A stretch of DNA of 64,000 nt, taken from positions 28,748-92,747 of the forward strand of contig CATAJQ010000015.1 in assembly GCA_949487135.1 (NCBI GenBank). The letters run 5' to 3'. The translations under genes were made by a program, and so were the position numbers. The notes beneath the pieces are model-generated. The model was not told the origin of the DNA, searched no databases, and saw only the letters and a program-made list of their open reading frames with translations. How positions within the stretch are numbered: the stretch's first letter is position 1; the number at the start of each line of letters is the position of its first letter. Positions 33,091 to 45,611 of this stretch are shown here, piece by piece. The DNA is from Cellvibrionales bacterium UBA7375 (GTDB lineage Bacteria; Pseudomonadota; Gammaproteobacteria; Pseudomonadales; Porticoccaceae).

Positions 33091-33882
33091 TTAAATCTCT
33101 GTCGTATTTTTAAGAGGTAATATCAAATTACCATTTAATTGACCCTGATCTAAAACCAAGGTTTTCTTTGCGTCTTTTTCAAATGTTTCCATCTTGAGAA
33201 TGATAAAATCCCAATCGGTTGCAAGCCAAATCTTGGCTTTTTTACTGGCGTTATTTCCCAGTCTTTCAACAATCAGGCTATTAAACGAACCATTACTAGT
33301 GTTAACAGTTTCACGTCCCAGCACTCTGAATTGATACTGTTTTAATTGCCCTTTTCTAATAACAGTGTAGGCGAATTTTTCCTTTCCTGAAGAAACATCC
33401 ATACGCAGTTGCTGGTTGAGCGAAATTCTATCAAGTTGGCCGGGCGATAAATCTATTTTGCCAGACTGATCTTTTAATGTGTATGAGAGAGTCATGTCGT
33501 TCCAGTCAAATTGCTGGGATTCTGAACGACTACCCATTAGCGTCTTTTGTCGTTTGGAATATTCTATCGGCATAATATCCCCATGCTGTGGTACTTCAAA
33601 GCTAGCAAATTCATTGATCGTGCCGAGAAAATTTTTAGCCTCTACTGTAAGGCTATATCGACCATTTTCAAAGTTCAATTGATGGGTTACCTCAATCTTC
33701 ATTCCACTAAGGTCTGCGATATAGCTAAGGCTGTAGGGTTTAAGTGCTAAATAGCGGTTACCCTGTTGTTCAGAATATGCTGGCATGCCATACGCAAAAC
33801 CAAACACCAAGCTAGCAATTAAAGCTATTCTAGATAAATGTGTGCGGCGCAGTATGAACTTAACGAGGTTTAACAGTTTCAT
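33091..33882 (-). CDS. DUF3108-like exported protein
   Basis: Signal peptide; YSLSYIADLSGMKIEVTHQL ...; downstream of purN. Confidence 0.75.
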   Translation of the reverse strand: MKLLNLVKFILRRTHLSRIALIASLVFGFAYGMPAYSEQQGNRYLALKPYSLSYIADLSGMKIEVTHQLNFENGRYSLTVEAKNFLGTINEFASFEVPQHGDIMPIEYSKRQKTLMGSRSESQQFDWNDMTLSYTLKDQSGKIDLSPGQLDRISLNQQLRMDVSSGKEKFAYTVIRKGQLKQYQFRVLGRETVNTSNGSFNSLIVERLGNNASKKAKIWLATDWDFIILKMETFEKDAKKTLVLDQGQLNGNLILPLKNTTEI

Positions 33883-33900
33883 AATAGCTTAGACTACAAC

Positions 33901-34584
33901 CTAGCTGGATGGTTCGATGGAATTATAAATTATTCCATGCTCGGAAATTGGCTGGTTGTCTAGCTTTACGCCATTATTATCCATTATTAATCTATCGTCA
34001 CAGAACCACTTAACGGCCTCAGGATAAATCTTATGTTCAAACGCTAATACCTTTGAGGCTAGGGAACGTTCATCATCTGTACTTTCTATTGCAACCTGAG
34101 CCTGAACAATGGATGGCCCACCATCTAATTCAGGGGTGACAAAATGAACAGTTGCACCGGCTTTTTTGTCGCCCGCTTCAATCGCACGCCTGTGAGTATG
34201 AAGCCCCGGGTAGGCTGGCAATAGGGAAGGGTGTATATTCATCATCCGCCCTAAAAAATGATCGACAAACTCGGGAGTAAGGATGCGCATAAAGCCAGCT
34301 AAAATGACAAGGTCTGGGCTAAAGCTATCAATTAATTCACTTAGCGCTATATCAAACGATTCTCGAGTATCAAAGGCTCTATGATCGATTGCCACATTTG
34401 GAATGCTGGCTCTCGCAGCCCTTTCCAAGCCGCCAGCATCGGGGTTGTTGCTGATAACGGCGGATACGGTGGCATTTATATCACCATTTTCACAGCCATC
34501 TATTAGCGATTGAAGGTTCGAACCTCCCCCGGAAACTAAAATAAGTAATCGTTTGCTCGCTGACGATTGAGTGCTATCAGTCAT
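33901..34584 (-). CDS. purN: Phosphoribosylglycinamide formyltransferase
   Basis: [55 protein letters not shown]. Confidence 0.97.
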   Translation of the reverse strand: MTDSTQSSASKRLLILVSGGGSNLQSLIDGCENGDINATVSAVISNNPDAGGLERAARASIPNVAIDHRAFDTRESFDIALSELIDSFSPDLVILAGFMRILTPEFVDHFLGRMMNIHPSLLPAYPGLHTHRRAIEAGDKKAGATVHFVTPELDGGPSIVQAQVAIESTDDERSLASKVLAFEHKIYPEAVKWFCDDRLIMDNNGVKLDNQPISEHGIIYNSIEPSS

Positions 34585-35623
34585 TCATTTGAACCTGTGG
34601 TTGCCCATCCTTGGTTTCTTCGATAGTGCCCAGTACAAAGGCTTGTTCACCATTTTCAGTTAGAAGTTTAAGCGCTTCAGCTTCGGCTTCGGCGGGAACA
34701 CAAATGACCATGCCAACACCGCAGTTTAGCGTTCTGTACATTTCTTGAGTTTCAATATTGCCGTTTTGTTGTAGCCAGTCGAATACGATCGGACGCTTCC
34801 ATGCCTGAGTGTTGATGACCGCTGTGGCATTATCGGGCAGTACGCGAGGAATATTCTCTAGTAAACCGCCGCCGGTAATATGAGCAATAGCATGAACGGG
34901 TAGTTTAGAAATAAGCTTTAGTAACGATTTAACATAGATTTTTGTTGGCGCCATAAGAAGGTCGATAAGTTTCTCGCCCTCGAGTTCAAGGCTGGAAGTA
35001 TCTGTTTTTGTGATCTCTAGTACTTTGCGTATCAGTGAGTAACCGTTGGAATGGGGTCCGCTTGAGGCCAAGCCAATCAGCGTATCGCCAACAGCCACTT
35101 TTGAACCATCAATAAGCTCAGATTTTTCTGCTATACCCACACAGAACCCCGCAAGATCATAATCTTCGCCTTCGTACATGCCGGGCATTTCTGCTGTTTC
35201 ACCACCAATCAGTGAGCATCCAGAAAGCTCACAGCCATCAGCAATACCGCTTACCACCGATGCTGCAATATCAACATCTAATTTGCCGGTTGCATAATAA
35301 TCAAGGAAGAACAGTGGTTCTGCGCCACACACGATTAGGTCATTGACGCACATGGCGACTAAATCAATACCTACGGTACTGTGTTTTCCAGAATCCAAGG
35401 CAAGGCGCAATTTAGTGCCAACGCCATCAGTCCCTGAAACTAAAACCGGCTGTGTATATCCAGTGGGCAATTCAAAAAGTGCACCAAAGCCCCCCAGGCC
35501 GGCCATAACCTCAGGTCGGCGAGTTCTTTTTGCCGCTCCTTTGATCTTTTCGATAAGTGCATTTCCAGCGTCAATATCAACGCCCGCGTCTTTATAACTC
35601 AAAGATTGAGTTGCTTTGGTCAT
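34577..35623 (-). CDS. purM: Phosphoribosylformylglycinamidine cyclo-ligase
   Basis: [45 protein letters not shown]. Confidence 0.98.
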   Translation of the reverse strand: MTKATQSLSYKDAGVDIDAGNALIEKIKGAAKRTRRPEVMAGLGGFGALFELPTGYTQPVLVSGTDGVGTKLRLALDSGKHSTVGIDLVAMCVNDLIVCGAEPLFFLDYYATGKLDVDIAASVVSGIADGCELSGCSLIGGETAEMPGMYEGEDYDLAGFCVGIAEKSELIDGSKVAVGDTLIGLASSGPHSNGYSLIRKVLEITKTDTSSLELEGEKLIDLLMAPTKIYVKSLLKLISKLPVHAIAHITGGGLLENIPRVLPDNATAVINTQAWKRPIVFDWLQQNGNIETQEMYRTLNCGVGMVICVPAEAEAEALKLLTENGEQAFVLGTIEETKDGQPQVQMND

Positions 35624-35725
35624 GAAAGAATCCTACAACAATGAACAGAAGGGGGTATTTTAGGCGGAGTTGGGCAAATTTTCATCAAGCACTGGTACAA
35701 TGTTGCAAAATAATTTGGAGATACT

Positions 35726-36811
35726 GTGTTGAAGTATTGGTTAATAGGCATTGTCATAGCATTAAGTATGGGTGTAAATACGGCCCAAGCTACTGATATA
35801 TATCGCGTTTTAGTTCCTGTTGACGACCAAACTACAGAATCGAGAGAAGTTGGAATCGAAATTGCTTTTTCTAAGATGTTGATAAAATTAACTGGAAATA
35901 GCCAAATTTTACAGTCGCCCCAGTTAAAACCCTTCCTTATTGACCCAAAAGCATTTTTAGATTCTGTAGGTTTTAATCAATTATCACAAACAGACGCTGA
36001 CGAAACTATTGCTACAGGATTGGATGTGAAGTTTGATCGACCCTCTGTTGATAAGCTTTTAAAGCAAGCCCAGTTACCAATTATTCCCGCTATTAGGCCC
36101 AAATTTTTGGTGTGGCTAATGGTGGATGATATTGAGCAGGGTCGTCGAGTATTGGACGAGTCATCGGCTCTACAAATGCAGGCTGATGACCACTTATTTG
36201 ACTTTATAGAGGCTTTTGAGCGCTCTATGCAGGAACGCGAAATTAGCTATTTTTTACCGAGTTATGATCTTGAGGATCAGCTCTCTGTGTCAATAAAAGA
36301 TGCTTGGGCTATGAAAGTAGACGCATTAAATGCCGCCTCTAAACGATATGATGCCGACGGTTGGTTTGCCCTAAGAATATTTAAGGCATCAGATGGCCAA
36401 ATCAGAGGAGCATGGGCTTATCAAGAGGATGGCAAGCGTCAAATGAATGACTTTTATGGTGACGCTATGATTGAATTAGTGGGAGCATCAGTCGATCGAG
36501 TATTAGATGCTTTGTTGCAGTCACATACCTATATTCCCCAGCTTGAAACTGACAAATTATTAGTACAAATTGATGGTATTCAGTCCTACCAAAATTACCA
36601 GCAGGCTCTTCGCCGATTAGAGCAGTTGGAATTGGTAGAGGCTCTTCAACTCTATTCGGTTAACAAGGATGAACTTGTGGCGGCAATTGATATCAATGGT
36701 AGCGTGGAATTGCTTCATGCTGAGCTAATCCGAACAGGATTGGTTAAACCCTACCTATCCTCAGATAACCGCGCCATTGGGCGCTTAACCTATCGTTGGG
36801 TGGGTCAATGA
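35726..36811 (+). CDS. DUF2066-like exported protein
   Basis: Signal peptide; YRVLVPVDDQTTESREVGIEIAFSKMLIKLTGN; between purM and hda as in related genomes; GTG start. Confidence 0.75.
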   Translation: MLKYWLIGIVIALSMGVNTAQATDIYRVLVPVDDQTTESREVGIEIAFSKMLIKLTGNSQILQSPQLKPFLIDPKAFLDSVGFNQLSQTDADETIATGLDVKFDRPSVDKLLKQAQLPIIPAIRPKFLVWLMVDDIEQGRRVLDESSALQMQADDHLFDFIEAFERSMQEREISYFLPSYDLEDQLSVSIKDAWAMKVDALNAASKRYDADGWFALRIFKASDGQIRGAWAYQEDGKRQMNDFYGDAMIELVGASVDRVLDALLQSHTYIPQLETDKLLVQIDGIQSYQNYQQALRRLEQLELVEALQLYSVNKDELVAAIDINGSVELLHAELIRTGLVKPYLSSDNRAIGRLTYRWVGQ

Positions 36812-37509
36812 GTCTAACTAATCAAATGAATCTTGAAATAAAGCTAGATGATCAAGCCACATTTAAAAATTATTATGCGCCCAAGGGGTCATCTCAGCAG
36901 CTAGCAAAATTCATACTTCAAGAAAGCCCACAAAAAATTGCCTGCCTAGTTGGTAACAGCGGTTCTGGCTTGTCACATCTGCTTCAGGCAAGTTGTCAGC
37001 GCGGTCCTTTCGATACGGGAGGGGATACGATTTATCTGCCGTTGAAAGAGTTGCAAGAATATCCTGCACAACACATATTTGAGGGCTTGGACACGGCGGC
37101 AATGGTATGTCTCGATGATTTACATGCGGTTGCCAACAGAGAAGATTGGCAGGTTCCACTGTTTAATTTCTTCAATGACTGTCGCCAAAGTGGCACTAGG
37201 CTTATTTTCTCTAGTCACCAATTATTAGAAGATATTAGTATTCAGTTGCCAGACTTACTCTCAAGACTTCAATCTGGATTGGTTCATGTGGTCAATGATT
37301 TTAACGATGATGATTTGAGAAGAATGCTCCAGTTTCGTTGTAATCTTCGTGGCATGTATCTGTCTGATGAGGTGGCAAAGTTTCTTCTGGCGAGATTATC
37401 GCGCGATTCAAAAACACTGATTAATGCACTCGAGACCTTAGATAGTGCCTCACTGCGAGAACAGCGACGTTTGACTACACCCTTTGTTAAATCTGTATTA
37501 GAAATTTAA
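36808..37509 (+). CDS. hda: DnaA regulatory inactivator Hda
   Basis: Short DnaA-like AAA+ domain (IACLVGNSGSGLSHLLQA, MVCLDDLHAV); conserved neighbourhood; ATGA overlap with preceding stop. Confidence 0.9.
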   Translation: MSLTNQMNLEIKLDDQATFKNYYAPKGSSQQLAKFILQESPQKIACLVGNSGSGLSHLLQASCQRGPFDTGGDTIYLPLKELQEYPAQHIFEGLDTAAMVCLDDLHAVANREDWQVPLFNFFNDCRQSGTRLIFSSHQLLEDISIQLPDLLSRLQSGLVHVVNDFNDDDLRRMLQFRCNLRGMYLSDEVAKFLLARLSRDSKTLINALETLDSASLREQRRLTTPFVKSVLEI

Positions 37510-37518
37510 TCTCAACAG

Positions 37519-39366
37519 CTACATCGGGCAATTTTCACAGTGCAGGTAAATATTTCTTGGGTCGTTAAATTCGCTCAGATATTTTAATGGGCTAATAAGA
37601 GTTTGGGCTTTTTTGCTCACCATTTCAGGAAGCCAAGCATTAAATCCGAGTGGTTTTAGTGCGGCTGAAAAATTATGTCCAATTTCTTGAATAAATTGCT
37701 CGTAGGGCGTGAGTAATCGTGAGGGATAAACAACCTCATAAAGATTGATTCCCGCTAGTTCAGCGGCTGAGTTAACGGCATCGTTTAAACCGCCCAATTC
37801 ATCCACTAAACCCAACTCTAAGGCTTGCTGCCCTGTCCAAATACGACCCTTAGCTATTCGTTCAACATCAGCAATAGGTGTACTGCGACCATTGGCAACC
37901 AATGTAACAAATCTAAAATAGATATTATTAACGCTAGAATGAAGAATCGATTTAGCTTGAGCCGTCATGGGTCGATCCAACTGCATTATTCCAGCGATAT
38001 CCGTAGTGCCTACGCCGTCAGAATAGATACCCAAGGCGGCGAGTGATTCATCGACGGTGGGGATCATGCTATAGACCCCAATTGAGCCGGTAATGGTTGT
38101 TGGTAGGGCTAAGATTTTATCTGCCTCGGCAGCGATCCAGTAACCGCCTGATGCGGCATAGCTTCCCATAGACACAACCACGGGAAGATTGAGCTGGCTG
38201 TGGTAAAGCGCATCGCGAATAACGTCCGAGGCAAAGGCGCTACCACCGGGGCTATCAACGCGCAATACCAGTGCTTTGATAGATGGGTCGTAGTGGAGCT
38301 CAGATAATATTTGTGCCAAGGTATCTGACCCAACAGTGCCTTCCGGTTGCTGACCATCCAAAATATTACCCTTGGCGACCACAACCGCAATTTTATCTGC
38401 TGGGGCTGGAGCTGCACTTTGTTCGCGCTGAATATGTGCTAAATAGGCTAGCATATCAATTGCGCTATATTCGTCATCCATATTATTGGGGATCTTCTGA
38501 TTTAGATAGTTGCGCATTTGGCCTCTGGTGGCAAGATAATCAACCAGACCTTGCTGCTGTGCTAAAGCCGCAATATCGCCATTAGCGGCCTGCAACTTGC
38601 TGTCGAGGTTATTGGCAAAGTTATCGATCGTTCCGCTATCAAGCCCACGGAGTTGCTCAATTTTAGAGGTATAGAATTGCCATAGGCGATTAACCATATC
38701 GGCAGTTTCTTCCCTAGCTTGAGGAGACATATTATTTCTTAAAAATGGCTCTGCAGCGCTTTTATACTCACCGGCACGAAAAACATTGACCTTGATTTTT
38801 AACTTATCTAGGGCTTCGCGATAATAGTTGCCAAAGGCGCCAAAGCCAGTGATAAGAACCGCACCCATAGGATTGAGTAAAATTTCATCTGCATGAGCCG
38901 CTAAAAAATATTGTGACTGATTAAAGTTGTCAGCTACCGCAATAATCGGTTTTTCGGTTTTTTTGAAGCGAATCAATGCATCGCTAATCTCGTCTAGCTT
39001 AGCGATACCACCCGCTTCAAGGTAGTCTGTAGCAATTACGAGGTGAGTAATTCTATCGTCTGTAGCTGCTGCATCTAAAGCGTCGATAACATCTCTGACC
39101 AAAGTTTCAGGGTTGTTCATTGATTGGTCTGCTAACAGTGTATCTATGGGGTAGACATAGGTTTTCTGGTCGACCAGTATGCCGCTAGGGGCTAAATACA
39201 GTGCGCCTTTTTCGGGCATGGGTGGTAACTGATCGGCAAACATCCCAATGACCGCGATAATTAATATTGCGGTAAAAATAATGCCGATAGTCGTTCTAAT
39301 GGCTTTGAATATTTTGCCTATAAAGCCAAAAAAACGTCGAAAAATTGAAGGTTTTTGGGTTGCCAT
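37519..39366 (-). CDS. sppA: Signal peptide peptidase SppA (67K type)
   Basis: LVLRVDSPGGSAFASDVIRDAL; VVSMGSYAASGGYWIAAEAD. Confidence 0.96.
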   Translation of the reverse strand: MATQKPSIFRRFFGFIGKIFKAIRTTIGIIFTAILIIAVIGMFADQLPPMPEKGALYLAPSGILVDQKTYVYPIDTLLADQSMNNPETLVRDVIDALDAAATDDRITHLVIATDYLEAGGIAKLDEISDALIRFKKTEKPIIAVADNFNQSQYFLAAHADEILLNPMGAVLITGFGAFGNYYREALDKLKIKVNVFRAGEYKSAAEPFLRNNMSPQAREETADMVNRLWQFYTSKIEQLRGLDSGTIDNFANNLDSKLQAANGDIAALAQQQGLVDYLATRGQMRNYLNQKIPNNMDDEYSAIDMLAYLAHIQREQSAAPAPADKIAVVVAKGNILDGQQPEGTVGSDTLAQILSELHYDPSIKALVLRVDSPGGSAFASDVIRDALYHSQLNLPVVVSMGSYAASGGYWIAAEADKILALPTTITGSIGVYSMIPTVDESLAALGIYSDGVGTTDIAGIMQLDRPMTAQAKSILHSSVNNIYFRFVTLVANGRSTPIADVERIAKGRIWTGQQALELGLVDELGGLNDAVNSAAELAGINLYEVVYPSRLLTPYEQFIQEIGHNFSAALKPLGFNAWLPEMVSKKAQTLISPLKYLSEFNDPRNIYLHCENCPM

Positions 39367-39389
39367 TAAAGTTTCTTATCCACAGTTAT

Positions 39390-39734
39390 TTATTCGGGAT
39401 TTTTCTGTCTGATGCGGGTATAGAGCATAGCGCCGCAAAACAGAATAATGGTTAATGTAAGCTCTGCAATATCTAGCATGTTGGGCTCGGGTTTAGTGAC
39501 ACCAAATATCGCCGAAGCAAAGTAAAGAAGCAGTACAAAGCCCATCCAGATTAGGCTTCGCATATTATTCATAAAGACGCCGGGGGCAAACATCACAATT
39601 GGTAGCAGAACGATTAAATAAATCACTGGCGGTTGACTCTGTTGCCATAAATTTGCGGCCAACACCACTAAAAAAAGGCTAAAGCAAATTTTTACTAGGT
39701 TATTTAATAGTTTAAGTTTGTGGTTAACAGTCAA
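39390..39734 (-). CDS. DUF2069-like small membrane protein
   Basis: Four hydrophobic segments; adjacent to wrbA/arsC as is common for this family. Confidence 0.65.
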   Translation of the reverse strand: MTVNHKLKLLNNLVKICFSLFLVVLAANLWQQSQPPVIYLIVLLPIVMFAPGVFMNNMRSLIWMGFVLLLYFASAIFGVTKPEPNMLDIAELTLTIILFCGAMLYTRIRQKNPE

Positions 39735-39755
39735 GGTAATCGGCCTTTAAGTAGG

Positions 39756-40687
<932 letters not shown>

Positions 40688-40815
40688 TTAAAGGCAGTCC
40701 GTATAAAATTCATTTGTTGTAAAAGTAATCCATAACCGATTGTAATCATTATAGTTAAGTAATTGCCACGAATGGCATAAAAAATACCGACCTAACCAAG
40801 GATTAATATATCATT

Positions 40816-41265
40816 ATGATACGGATAATTTTTCTTGTCAGCTTTATGTTAATCAGCTGCAGTAACGAGCAATCTACCAATGATTTGTTTAGGCTAACCA
40901 ACAACTCCAGCCTTAATCTAGAATCCCCAGGCAAAATTATAGTGATTAATTATTGGGCAACTTGGTGTTCACCCTGTCGTAAAGAAATCCCAGAGCTCAA
41001 TGAGCTCGATCATCAATTAAGTGATCGATTAGATGTTGTCGGTGTCAATTACGATGCAGTTCAGGGTGAGCAACTTGCCCAAGAAATGAAAAAGTTGGGT
41101 ATTGAGTTTGATAATTTACTCGCAGACCCACGAAGTATATGGTCGCTGGAGCCAGTTACCGTGTTACCGGAAACTCTAATAATAAATAGCCATGGAGTTT
41201 TGGTGCATCGCTTACTGGGGCCTCAGACTAAAGCTTCTCTTGAGTCTCTAATTAATGCCATGTAA
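40816..41265 (+). CDS. TlpA-like thioredoxin-fold lipoprotein
   Basis: Lipobox MLISC; INYWATWCSPCRKEIPEL (WCxxC). Confidence 0.88.
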   Translation: MIRIIFLVSFMLISCSNEQSTNDLFRLTNNSSLNLESPGKIIVINYWATWCSPCRKEIPELNELDHQLSDRLDVVGVNYDAVQGEQLAQEMKKLGIEFDNLLADPRSIWSLEPVTVLPETLIINSHGVLVHRLLGPQTKASLESLINAM

Positions 41266-41278
41266 GTGCTATTAAAAG

Positions 41279-42082
41279 CTACTTCAATTTACCAAGATGC
41301 TTAGAGACCACCTGAAGACTTGGTTTAAATAATTTGGGGGTGGAGGCGAGAATATGGCCGCTTTCAAGGAATGATTCGCCGCCATTAAAATCACTAACCA
41401 TACCACCAGCCTCGCGCACCACGAGCACGCCTGCGGCTATATCCCAAGGCTTGAGATACATCTCCCAAAAAACATCCATCTTGCCAGCGGCTAAATAAGC
41501 TAGATCAAGTGAGGCAACGCCGAGTCGGCGAATACCTGCAGAGTTATCTGCAAATTCCTGCATACAGGCAAGATATTCAGTCATGTAGTTGAATGAAGGA
41601 GCGCTAAATGGGATACCCGTGGCGTAAAGTGCGCCGGCCTGTTCTTTACGACCAGAAACGCGAATACGACGGCCGTTTAAGTGGGCGCCTTTGCCGCGGC
41701 TTGCAGTAAATTCTTCACGTTTGAAGGGTTCAAGGATAACGGCGTGTTCAAGTTTGCCTTTGATGCGGCAGGCGATTGAAATAGCGACATGAGGGATGCC
41801 GCGAATGAAATTTGTTGTACCATCGAGGGGATCAATAATCCACTCGACGTCGCTCTCTGGGTCTCCACTGCGACCGCTTTCTTCACCCAGAAAAGCATGG
41901 TCTGGATAGGCTTTTTTAATGTGGTAAATAATGGTCTCTTCGGAGCGTCTATCCACTTCGGTTACAAAGTCATGGCGACCTTTTTCATCAACCTTGATGA
42001 GGTCCAGATTGTCAGCCGATTTTACAATCATTTCTCCAGCCTCTCGGGCGGCGCGAAGCGCTATATTAACCATAGGTTGCAT
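41279..42082 (-). CDS. suhB: Inositol-1-monophosphatase SuhB
   Basis: MQPMVNIALRAAREAGEMI; EWIIDPLDGTTNFIRGIPH; start placed at MQPM. Confidence 0.96.
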   Translation of the reverse strand: MQPMVNIALRAAREAGEMIVKSADNLDLIKVDEKGRHDFVTEVDRRSEETIIYHIKKAYPDHAFLGEESGRSGDPESDVEWIIDPLDGTTNFIRGIPHVAISIACRIKGKLEHAVILEPFKREEFTASRGKGAHLNGRRIRVSGRKEQAGALYATGIPFSAPSFNYMTEYLACMQEFADNSAGIRRLGVASLDLAYLAAGKMDVFWEMYLKPWDIAAGVLVVREAGGMVSDFNGGESFLESGHILASTPKLFKPSLQVVSKHLGKLK

Positions 42083-42290
42083 AGTGGTAGTTTCCAATTG
42101 ATTTAAAGAGCGCGCGCATTGTACCAGATTGAAAAGATCATTAAAGCGCCGTTTTTAAACCAACTTGATCAAGGCTATGTAATCTGCAATTAATAGATAT
42201 AAAAATATCAGCAGAATTCTGGTAGAATCGCGACCCTCAAAATCCGAGATGGTCAAAGCCATCTCACAGCGACCATGAAAGAGGTGCATT

Positions 42291-43034
42291 TTGCCCACAG
42301 CAGCGCGTCAAGCCAATATCAAAATAGTATTAGTTAATACCGCTCATCCCGGCAATATAGGGGGTGCTGCGCGAGCCATGAAAAATATGGGGCTAGCGGA
42401 ACTCTGTTTGGTAGAGCCTCGCGAATACCCTGCGCCAAGAGCAGTATGGCGCTCGGCCGGGGCACGAGACATTCTCAATAATGCGACCGTGGTGGAGACT
42501 GTAGATGAAGCGATTGCGGATTGCTCGCTAGTCGTGGGTACCAGCGCCAGGGAGCGACGAATTCCCTGGCCTTTGGTTAATCCAAGGCAATGTGGTGAAA
42601 GAGTTTGGGCAGAAGCTGAACATCATAAGGTTGCTTTGTTATTTGGTCGTGAAGACCGCGGTTTAACCAATGATGAGTTACAGAAATGTAACTATCATGT
42701 GCATATTCCCTCAAATCCAGAATATAGCTCACTGAATCTGGCGACAGCCGTGCAAGTGTTAGCTTATGAGGTGCGCATGGCAAGTCTGGCGGATGAAAAT
42801 GGCGAACTACCAGCATTGAGTGAATGGGATCAACCGATGGCAACTTCTGAAGATCTAGAGCATTTCCATACTCATCTTGCGGACACAATGGCAGATCTAA
42901 ACTTTTATGACCCTGAAAATCCCAAGCAGCTTTTAACCCGTTTACGTCGACTGTTTAATAGAACGCGAATGGATGAAATGGAAGTTTCTATTCTAAGAGG
43001 TCTATTATCTGCGGTTCAGCGTAAAATTAAGTGA
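42291..43034 (+). CDS. trmJ: tRNA (cytidine/uridine-2'-O-)-methyltransferase TrmJ
   Basis: SPOUT motifs IKIVLVNTAHPGNIGGAARAMKNMG; LLFGREDRGLTNDEL; TTG start; upstream of isc operon. Confidence 0.94.
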   Translation: MPTAARQANIKIVLVNTAHPGNIGGAARAMKNMGLAELCLVEPREYPAPRAVWRSAGARDILNNATVVETVDEAIADCSLVVGTSARERRIPWPLVNPRQCGERVWAEAEHHKVALLFGREDRGLTNDELQKCNYHVHIPSNPEYSSLNLATAVQVLAYEVRMASLADENGELPALSEWDQPMATSEDLEHFHTHLADTMADLNFYDPENPKQLLTRLRRLFNRTRMDEMEVSILRGLLSAVQRKIK

Positions 43035-43042
43035 CAGTCGAA

Positions 43043-43067
43043 TTAATTGACTAAAATAGTCTGGTAT
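43043..43067 (+). promoter_or_regulatory. Candidate type 1 IscR binding site
   Basis: TTAATTGACTAAAATAGTCTGGTAT resembles the type 1 consensus (ATASYYGACTRWWWYAGTCRRSTAT), located 45 bp upstream of iscR. Confidence 0.75.
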
Positions 43068-43111
43068 TAGATAATTAGCCTTGTAGAATCACACAAAAGC
43101 ACAGGTGCACT

Positions 43112-43588
43112 ATGCGACTGACCACCAAAGGACGATATGCCGTAACGGCAATGATAGATTTGACATTGCATGCCCAGAACAAGCCGACATCATTGGCTGA
43201 TATTTCCGGCAGGCAGTCTATATCCCTGTCTTATTTGGAGCAGTTATTCTCAAAATTACGGCAGTCAGGCCTGGTTACAAGTGTTCGTGGGCCAGGCGGT
43301 GGCTACCACTTGGCCATACCAAGTGATCAGATATTTGTCGCACAAATTATCAATGCGGTGAATGAGTCTATAGATACCACCAGCTGTAGAGGCAAAGGCG
43401 ATTGTCAGGGTGGTGAAATTTGTCTAACTCATAGCTTATGGCAAGACTTAAGTGTGCAAATACATGAATTTTTAAACGGTATTTCGCTAGCTGATTTAGT
43501 GGCAAAGCGAGATACCCAACAGATAGCCCAGCGACAGATTGATCAGTTGTTGGTTTTAGATGATAACTTACAGGCTCAGGCCTGTTAA
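43112..43588 (+). CDS. iscR: Fe-S cluster assembly regulator IscR
   Basis: [23 protein letters not shown] cluster ligands [13 protein letters not shown]. Confidence 0.97.
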   Translation: MRLTTKGRYAVTAMIDLTLHAQNKPTSLADISGRQSISLSYLEQLFSKLRQSGLVTSVRGPGGGYHLAIPSDQIFVAQIINAVNESIDTTSCRGKGDCQGGEICLTHSLWQDLSVQIHEFLNGISLADLVAKRDTQQIAQRQIDQLLVLDDNLQAQAC

Positions 43589-43602
43589 TCGTGGAGAAAT
43601 GA

Positions 43603-44817
43603 ATGAATCTTCCAATTTACTTGGATTATGCCTCTACCACCCCCGTTGATCCGGCTGTTGCTGATCAGATGGTGGAGTTTCTAACGCCGTCTGGACACTT
43701 CGGTAATCCGGCATCGCGTTCACATATGTTTGGTTGGCAGGCAGAGGCCGCTGTTGAAGATGCGCGCTCTGATGTTGCTGGTCTGATTAATGCAGATCCG
43801 AGAGAAATTGTCTGGACCTCCGGTGCAACTGAAGCAAATAATTTGGCGATTAAAGGTTGCGCACACTTTAATACGCGCAAAGGTAAGCACATTATTACAT
43901 CGAAAATCGAGCATAAAGCAGTGCTTGATACCTGTCGACAGCTAGAGCGTGAAGGTTTTGAAATTACTTACCTTGATCCCGATGCAAACGGATTAATCCA
44001 GCCGCAAGCAGTGGCTGATGCATTGCGTGATGACACAACCGTTGTTTCGATTATGCATGTCAATAATGAGTTAGGTACATTGAACGATATTGCTGCTATC
44101 GGAAAGTTATGCCGCGAAAACAAGGTATTTTTTCATGTAGATGCGGCCCAGAGTGCCGGTAAAACAGCTATTGATGTTGAGGCTATGCAGGTTGACATGA
44201 TGTCGTTTTCTGCACACAAAATCTATGGTCCCAAAGGTATTGGCGCATTGTATGTTCGCCGCAAGCCACGAGTAAGGATTGAAGCGCAAATGCACGGTGG
44301 TGGTCATGAGCGCGGTATGCGATCTGGTACCTTGCCTACCCATCAAATTGTCGGTATGGGTGCGGCCTTTAAACTAGGTGCTGAGTTGCTTGCTGAGGAA
44401 TCTGCACGCATCGAAAAACTTCGTACTCGTCTTTGGGAAGGTGTTTCTGATATGCAGGAAGTCTACCTTAATGGTTCTAGCGAGCAGCATGTGCCAGGTA
44501 TTATCAATATTAGCTTTGCTTATGTTGAAGGTGAGTCTTTAATAATGGCGTTGAGAGATTTAGCAGTTTCATCGGGATCTGCCTGTACATCTGCCAGCCT
44601 AGAGCCCTCTTATGTGTTGCGAGCTCTCGGCTTGAATGATGAAATGGCGCATAGCTCAATTCGCTTTAGTATTGGCCGCTACACGTCTGAAAAAGACGTA
44701 GATGATGCCATTGCCAAAGTGAGGCATGCCGTAGAGAAGTTGCGGGAATTATCACCGCTCTGGGATATGTTCCAAGATGGTGTTGATTTGGATCAGGTTG
44801 AATGGGCAGCCCACTAG
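43603..44817 (+). CDS. iscS: Cysteine desulfurase IscS
   Basis: [64 protein letters not shown]. Confidence 0.98.
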   Translation: MNLPIYLDYASTTPVDPAVADQMVEFLTPSGHFGNPASRSHMFGWQAEAAVEDARSDVAGLINADPREIVWTSGATEANNLAIKGCAHFNTRKGKHIITSKIEHKAVLDTCRQLEREGFEITYLDPDANGLIQPQAVADALRDDTTVVSIMHVNNELGTLNDIAAIGKLCRENKVFFHVDAAQSAGKTAIDVEAMQVDMMSFSAHKIYGPKGIGALYVRRKPRVRIEAQMHGGGHERGMRSGTLPTHQIVGMGAAFKLGAELLAEESARIEKLRTRLWEGVSDMQEVYLNGSSEQHVPGIINISFAYVEGESLIMALRDLAVSSGSACTSASLEPSYVLRALGLNDEMAHSSIRFSIGRYTSEKDVDDAIAKVRHAVEKLRELSPLWDMFQDGVDLDQVEWAAH

Positions 44818-44862
44818 GGGTGTCAAACGAATTATTGGTAGTAATTAAATAGGGTTAAACAA

Positions 44863-45246
44863 ATGGCTTACAGCGAAAAAGTAATTGATCATTACGAAAA
44901 TCCACGCAATGTCGGCAAGCTAGACGACAACTCAAAAAACGTGGGCACTGGTATGGTTGGAGCACCAGCCTGCGGTGATGTGATGCGACTTCAAATTCAG
45001 GTGAATGATGAAGGCGTTATCGAGGATGCCAAATTTAAAACCTATGGTTGTGGCTCTGCTATTGCCTCAAGCTCGCTCTTAACTGAGTGGGTAAAGGGTA
45101 AAAATATCGATGAAGCAGAGCAGATTAAAAACACAGCTATCGCAGAAGAGTTGGCCCTGCCTCCAGTTAAGATTCACTGCTCAGTATTGGCTGAAGACGC
45201 GATCAAAGCTGCGGTTCGAGACGTTAGAGAAAAGCAGGAGAAGTAA
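44863..45246 (+). CDS. iscU: Fe-S scaffold IscU
   Basis: [44 protein letters not shown]. Confidence 0.98.
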   Translation: MAYSEKVIDHYENPRNVGKLDDNSKNVGTGMVGAPACGDVMRLQIQVNDEGVIEDAKFKTYGCGSAIASSSLLTEWVKGKNIDEAEQIKNTAIAEELALPPVKIHCSVLAEDAIKAAVRDVREKQEK

Positions 45247-45248
45247 GC

Positions 45249-45572
45249 GTGGCAATAACTATGACACCCGCTGCCGAATCACATGTTGTTCGGCATCTAG
45301 AGCATCGTGATAAGGGTATTGGTATCCGTTTGGGTGTCCGAACTACGGGATGCTCTGGCCTGTCATATGTGCTTGAGTTTGTCGATGAAAAAGCTGAAGA
45401 GGATGTGGTATTTAACTGTGGTGATGTGCAGTTAATTATTGATCCTAAAAGCTTGGTATATCTCGATGGCACTCAATTAGATTACGTCAAGGAAGGTTTA
45501 AATGAAGGGTTTGAATTTAAAAACCCCAATGTCAAAGATGAATGTGGATGCGGAGAGAGCTTCCATATTTAA
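45249..45572 (+). CDS. iscA: A-type carrier IscA
   Basis: [34 protein letters not shown]. Confidence 0.98.
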   Translation: MAITMTPAAESHVVRHLEHRDKGIGIRLGVRTTGCSGLSYVLEFVDEKAEEDVVFNCGDVQLIIDPKSLVYLDGTQLDYVKEGLNEGFEFKNPNVKDECGCGESFHI

Positions 45573-45611
45573 ATTTGCGTTGGATTTATCCAAACCAATC
45601 AGGTCCGAGCA

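Noticed and set aside
39376-39384. Perfect DnaA box TTATCCACA in the sppA/DUF2069 gap, about 2 kb from hda
   Set aside because: A single 9-mer match in 64 kb on two strands is close to chance expectation; no second box or AT-rich unwinding element nearby, so not called an origin or datA-like site.
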